22,834 bases of DNA from an uncultured Blautia sp. (GTDB taxonomy: Bacteria; Bacillota; Clostridia; Lachnospirales; Lachnospiraceae): contig UQAX01000042.1 of assembly GCA_900539145.1 (NCBI GenBank), forward strand, positions 1-22,834, written 5' to 3'. The position numbers were made by a program, and so were the translations under genes. Below, piece by piece: positions 21,883-22,834 of this stretch. The notes under the pieces were generated by a model, which was given only the letters and a program-made list of their open reading frames with translations, made no database searches and was not told the DNA's origin. The stretch's first letter is position 1. Each line of letters begins with the position of its first letter.

Positions 21883-22722
21883 ATGATAGAATTAGGAAAA
21901 AAACAGGAGCTGACAGTTGCAAAGCTGGTAGATTTCGGTGTTTATTTAGGTGAAACAGAAAATGCAGGGGAGAAGGAAACTGTTCTTCTGCCGAAAAAAC
22001 AGGTTCCGGAAGGAACACAGAAGGGCGATAAGATTTCTGTATTTATTTACAAGGACTCATCAGACCGTTTGATTGCCACTGTGAGAGAGCCGAAAATTAC
22101 TTTGGGAGAAATTGCAGTGCTCCGTGTAGCGCAGGTGACAAGAATAGGAGCATTTTTAGACTGGGGCTTGGAAAAAGACCTTTTCCTTCCATATAAACAG
22201 CAGACAAAAAAGCTTCATGAAAACGAAGAAGTTCTGGTGGCATTGTATATTGATAAGAGCAGCCGTCTTTGTGCTACCATGAAGGTGTATCATTATTTAA
22301 GAACAGACTCACCTTATGGAGAGGGCGATACAGTAACCGGTGTTGTTTATGAAATCAGCGATAATTTCGGTGTTTTTGTGGCTGTGGATGATAAATATTC
22401 TGCCATGATACCAAGACAGGAAGCACAGGGGAATTATAAACCGGGAGATGAGCTGACCTGTCGTGTGACAGCGGTACGTGAAGACGGAAAACTGACACTG
22501 AGCGCTAAGAAGAAAGCGTATATGCAGATTTATGAAGATGCAGAAAGTGTTTATGAAATCATTCAGGAATTTGACGGGGAACTGCCTTTTGACGATAAGG
22601 CAGACCCGAAGATTATTCAAAGAGAATTTGGACTCAGTAAAAATGCTTTTAAGCGTGCAGTGGGGCATCTGTTAAAAGAGAATAAAATCGAAATAAAAAA
22701 TGGGAAAATTTCTATACGGTAA
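21883..22722 (+). CDS. cvfB: S1 RNA-binding protein, CvfB/YitL-like
   Basis: A 279-aa cytoplasmic protein with the CvfB layout: three S1/OB-type domains (about 1-68, 72-135 and 145-210), then a winged-helix domain (about 222-279, with PKIIQREFGLSKNAFKRAVGHLLKENKI). S1 signatures are VAKLVDFGVYLG, VTQVTRIGAFLDWG-like (VAQVTRIGAFLDWG) and VYEISDNFGVFVAVDD, each a beta-barrel strand pair ending in a surface loop. In Staphylococcus CvfB binds RNA and affects virulence gene expression. In Clostridia the role is not defined. AGAGGAGA precedes the ATG with good spacing. Length is close to the usual 280-300 aa. The gene symbol is by family resemblance. Confidence 0.88.
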   Translation: MIELGKKQELTVAKLVDFGVYLGETENAGEKETVLLPKKQVPEGTQKGDKISVFIYKDSSDRLIATVREPKITLGEIAVLRVAQVTRIGAFLDWGLEKDLFLPYKQQTKKLHENEEVLVALYIDKSSRLCATMKVYHYLRTDSPYGEGDTVTGVVYEISDNFGVFVAVDDKYSAMIPRQEAQGNYKPGDELTCRVTAVREDGKLTLSAKKKAYMQIYEDAESVYEIIQEFDGELPFDDKADPKIIQREFGLSKNAFKRAVGHLLKENKIEIKNGKISIR

Positions 22723-22748
22723 GACTTTTCCAAGAGAAAAGATTATGG

Positions 22749-22773
22749 TATAATGTTTGCACGATGTGCAAAC
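22749..22773 (+). promoter_or_regulatory. Extended -10 promoter element with adjoining perfect dyad
   Basis: TGGTATAAT (22746-22754) is a perfect extended -10, with no clear -35 upstream. It is followed at once by GTTTGCAC (22755-22762), GAT, GTGCAAAC (22766-22773), a perfect 8-bp dyad covering the expected start site near 22761. It may drive a gene beyond the window or a very short RNA ended by the next terminator. The dyad could be an operator or a first terminator hairpin. Confidence 0.4.
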
Positions 22774-22774
22774 C

Positions 22775-22800
22775 AAGCCGATAAAATCGGCTTTTTTTTT
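22775..22800 (+). terminator. Rho-independent terminator at the right edge
   Basis: AAGCCGAT (22775-22782) pairs with ATCGGCTT (22786-22793) around AAA, and T continues to 22801. It lies about 50 nt after the CvfB-like stop and most simply ends that transcript. It also lies just downstream of the -10/dyad element. Confidence 0.9.
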
Positions 22801-22834
22801 TCCACTTTCCGGTTTTTTCTGCTCACAGCCTAAA

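Noticed and set aside
1..22834. CRISPR array, rRNA, prophage or conjugative element
   Set aside because: No regularly spaced repeats, rRNA sequence, integrase, capsid or relaxase-like genes are visible.

Overview
The window looks like a chromosomal segment of a low-GC, gut-type Gram-positive anaerobe, most likely Lachnospiraceae (Blautia / Ruminococcus gnavus-like). This rests on the AT-rich DNA, strong AGGAGG ribosome binding sites, sortase signals of the KTGD type, an AraC-type (YesN-like) response regulator next to carbohydrate genes, and a lone tRNA-Gln flanked by short Clostridia-type genes. Species cannot be fixed from the sequence alone. Almost every gene is on the + strand.

Region 1 (1-9.7 kb) encodes two large, secreted, wall-anchored proteins. 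The first (353-3913) is a polysaccharide lyase family 8 enzyme (hyaluronate/chondroitin-lyase type) with its catalytic His and Tyr and the substrate-binding Arg pair. The second (4259-9661, 1800 aa) follows a cobalamin riboswitch, an intrinsic terminator and a 17-bp perfect palindrome. Near its C-terminus it carries an alpha/alpha-barrel (prenyltransferase-like) domain and then a DUF4430 / transcobalamin-C-like domain, the two-domain plan of animal intrinsic factor and transcobalamin. It is mounted on an adhesin-like stalk with a KTGD wall anchor. A wall-anchored B12-capture protein under B12 control is the most interesting reading of the window.

Region 2 (9.8-17.7 kb) is a carbohydrate-utilisation locus. 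An intact GH95 alpha-fucosidase and an intact heparinase II/III-type lyase, both without signal peptides, overlap by 8 nt. They are followed by a decayed two-component system. The AraC-type response regulator is split by an in-frame TAG. The histidine kinase is broken by an in-frame TGA and has lost its second membrane segment, HAMP and phosphoacceptor domain. Next, the first ~35 codons of a sugar ABC permease are joined directly to the C-terminal half of a GH29 alpha-fucosidase, which marks a multi-gene deletion. The import and sensing half of the locus is therefore gone while the two cytoplasmic enzymes remain open.

Region 3 (17.7-22.8 kb) is more ordinary. It holds a 51-aa membrane microprotein on the minus strand (antisense to the end of the GH29 remnant), a MATE efflux pump, a ~530-nt stretch of probable gene debris, an Rpn/PD-(D/E)XK transposase-family nuclease, tRNA-Gln(CUG) with its own promoter and terminator, an acyl-ACP thioesterase and a CvfB-like S1 RNA-binding protein. 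The right edge has an extended -10 promoter, a hairpin dyad and a terminator packed into about 50 nt.

All functional assignments come from reading motifs by eye; no database search was run.
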